The position numbers were made by a program, and so were the translations under genes. DNA of 64,000 bases, taken from NCBI RefSeq assembly GCF_019097595.1, contig NC_080713.1, positions 5,691,199-5,755,198 of the forward strand, written 5' to 3'. Position 1 is the stretch's first letter. Every line of letters begins with the position of its first letter. The notes beneath the pieces were generated by a model. The model ran no database searches, was not told where the DNA came from, and was given only the letters and a program-made list of their open reading frames with translations. The DNA comes from Hemibagrus wyckioides (taxonomy: Eukaryota; Chordata; Actinopteri; Siluriformes; Bagridae). Of the stretch, positions 62,461 to 64,000 are shown piece by piece.

Positions 62461-63387
62461 GTGGGTCTGACCCTCAACTTCATCCCTTCATCCCTCCATC
62501 TCCAATAACATAGTGAATGGCTGCTACATCCAATAAACTGGGGGAAAACAGCTGAAAGGAGAGTTGAAGAGTTGGACCTGGATGTGTATCTGGCCTGTTC
62601 TTATGACGTTGTGATATGATATGATATTTCATTTTGATGTAATACTGATTGTAGGTGTTTCTCATGCTATCTCATACTTGCGCTCTTCTAAAAAGGTTCC
62701 TTAGGGACTCAGGTTCTACCTAAAAACTTTTCTGAAAGGGAAGCACTGTAACCAACTAATCTTAAAGGTACAAGATGGTGTATATAGTGACATACCACAG
62801 TGCTGTTGAATTCATGCTTCTGATTGTTTAGAAGGTTTTTATTATACAGCAGAAACGTTATTCTTAAACGTTATCGTCTCTATAGCAACTGCTGTTTCAG
62901 CAGTCATGGACGCACCACATATAGGAATACAAATACACAGATTTAAATACTGTGCTGTTGTTTAACAAAGATGAATTTACAGTCAGAGAAGCCTTCTGTA
63001 AGGATGTGTACATTAATTATGGAAGGAGACTCCAGTGTCAGTGTTTTAGAACCAGTTTTCCAGAGAAGACTTTGCGGTTTCTTTGCTTATTAACATAGGA
63101 AAAACAAAGCTGTTTATAGCTGCTATGGCATAAGTGATAACAGGGACTAACATCAGCTATAATTATAAGCAGTTCTAAAGCAAATCAACGGTCATTAATA
63201 AATGAAAAATTGCAATTGGTATAAAAGTATATCTGTGGTATAAAAGGAATAAAACACTTCACTAACATTATGCTGATATAAGAAAATAATCCACTTCAAA
63301 GTGATATCACACCACATACAGGTTTTATTTCATATGTAACCTGGAGTTAGTAATTTGTACCATAGCACTGGGCCTTATAAAATATTA
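62461..63387 (+). other. shf: start of the next shf intron
   Basis: Opens with donor gtgggt. It holds unique AT-rich sequence and no further exon before the inverted-repeat element at 63388; the next shf exon is not in the window. Confidence 0.7.
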
Positions 63388-63893
63388 CAGTGGTACTTCG
63401 GCATACCAATTTGAAATACGAACTGAACCGAACGCCAGCAAAGTTATGCGTACGTCCGGGAGCCTTTCAAAACTTTGCGACAATGGAAAGCCTAGCAAAG
63501 ACAACTGAAGTGAGTTTGCATATTTTACGAATTTATTTTTCAGTCAGCAAAAGCTGTTTGGAAAGAGTCAACCCACGATACCAACGTTGCCTTCGGCATG
63601 CGTTCATAAGCTACTTGATTTTTCAGGCGTTTTTTTTTGACAGATTGGTGGTGTGGGTGGGTATTCTATTTTTAGCCCAAGCGTGGTGGCACAACTTCCT
63701 GTGAGGAGCCTTGACATGAAATGATCAGCTTGGGTCAGTTCTTTGTAAGCAGCCATACACTTCGTAATGGTCATATTTGTCATAATTTTGGGCAGCTGGA
63801 ACGGATTATCAGCATTTACATTATTTCTAATCGTTTTTCACCTTAAGAACTCGCCTCCAGAGCAAATTAAATTCGTATGCCAAGGTTCCACTG
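63388..63893. mobile_element. TA-flanked inverted-repeat element, probably a non-autonomous mariner/pogo-type transposon
   Basis: The left end CAGTGGTACTTCGGCATAC and right end GTATGCCAAGGTTCCACTG are inverted repeats matching at 16 of 19 positions, flanked by TA at 63386-63387 and 63894-63895. The 506 bp interior has no transposase I recognise; its one moderate reading frame looks incidental. The superfamily is inferred from the TA target and end sequence only. Confidence 0.72.
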
Positions 63894-64000
63894 TATTTGG
63901 TTGTTTGTTTGAGGGAAAAAGGTGTTACTGCAGTTTTTTGTTAGAATTATATGAGGTAACTCTCCATTAATATCAAACCGCTGACAGTTGACTGTTATTA

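Noticed and set aside
61913..62513. FLSF/SLSL open frames running into the 62299 exon
   Set aside because: The upstream part is TTTC and TC repeat; only the part after the acceptor at 62298 is supported as coding.

Overview
The window looks like teleost fish genomic DNA, possibly from a catfish or other ostariophysan. It has no prokaryotic gene organisation, abundant (CA)n, (AT)n and GATA/GGAT microsatellites, many Tc1-like DNA transposon copies, tRNA-derived SINEs including a V-SINE-type copy, and only two short coding exons with canonical GT-AG splice sites. No previously undescribed multi-gene system is visible.

The one cellular gene recognised is on the + strand. Two internal exons at 52717-52923 and 62299-62460 join in frame (phase 1) and encode the pre-SH2 part of a Shb-family adapter. 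It is best matched from memory to SHF (YDTPYEP and EEYDQPWEWKKE motifs, then the IKVIKDLPWPPPVGQL block). The SH2 exons must lie downstream of the window. The previous exon was not found, so much or all of 44-52716 may be intron of this gene. The two exons are separated by a 9,375 bp intron.

The rest is non-coding sequence colonised by mobile DNA. (i) A Tc1-like element at 47663-48892 has perfect 29 bp terminal repeats, TA flanks and an uninterrupted DDE transposase frame. (ii) Three decayed relatives lie at 9526-9980, 35452-35976 and 41518-42048. (iii) Seven copies of a second Tc1-like family, about 420-550 bp each, keep both ends and the helix-turn-helix half of the transposase; six clearly share one internal deletion. 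(iv) There is a 166 bp hAT-type MITE with an 8 bp target duplication at 5983-6148, and a TA-flanked inverted-repeat element at 63388-63893. (v) There are two tRNA-derived SINEs, a possible third, and a LINE-like 3' tail.

Long tandem arrays occupy 20345-21412, 22993-23579, 24662-25424, 26519-26965, 28597-28982, 37301-37983, 38753-39335 and 61917-62279. The last is a CT-rich tract ending about 20 bp before the second exon. A degenerate tandem array rich in GCTAGCTAA words (about 46480-49000) is interrupted by both the V-SINE and the intact Tc1 element. Several low-repeat stretches look like possible conserved non-coding elements, but this cannot be tested from one sequence.
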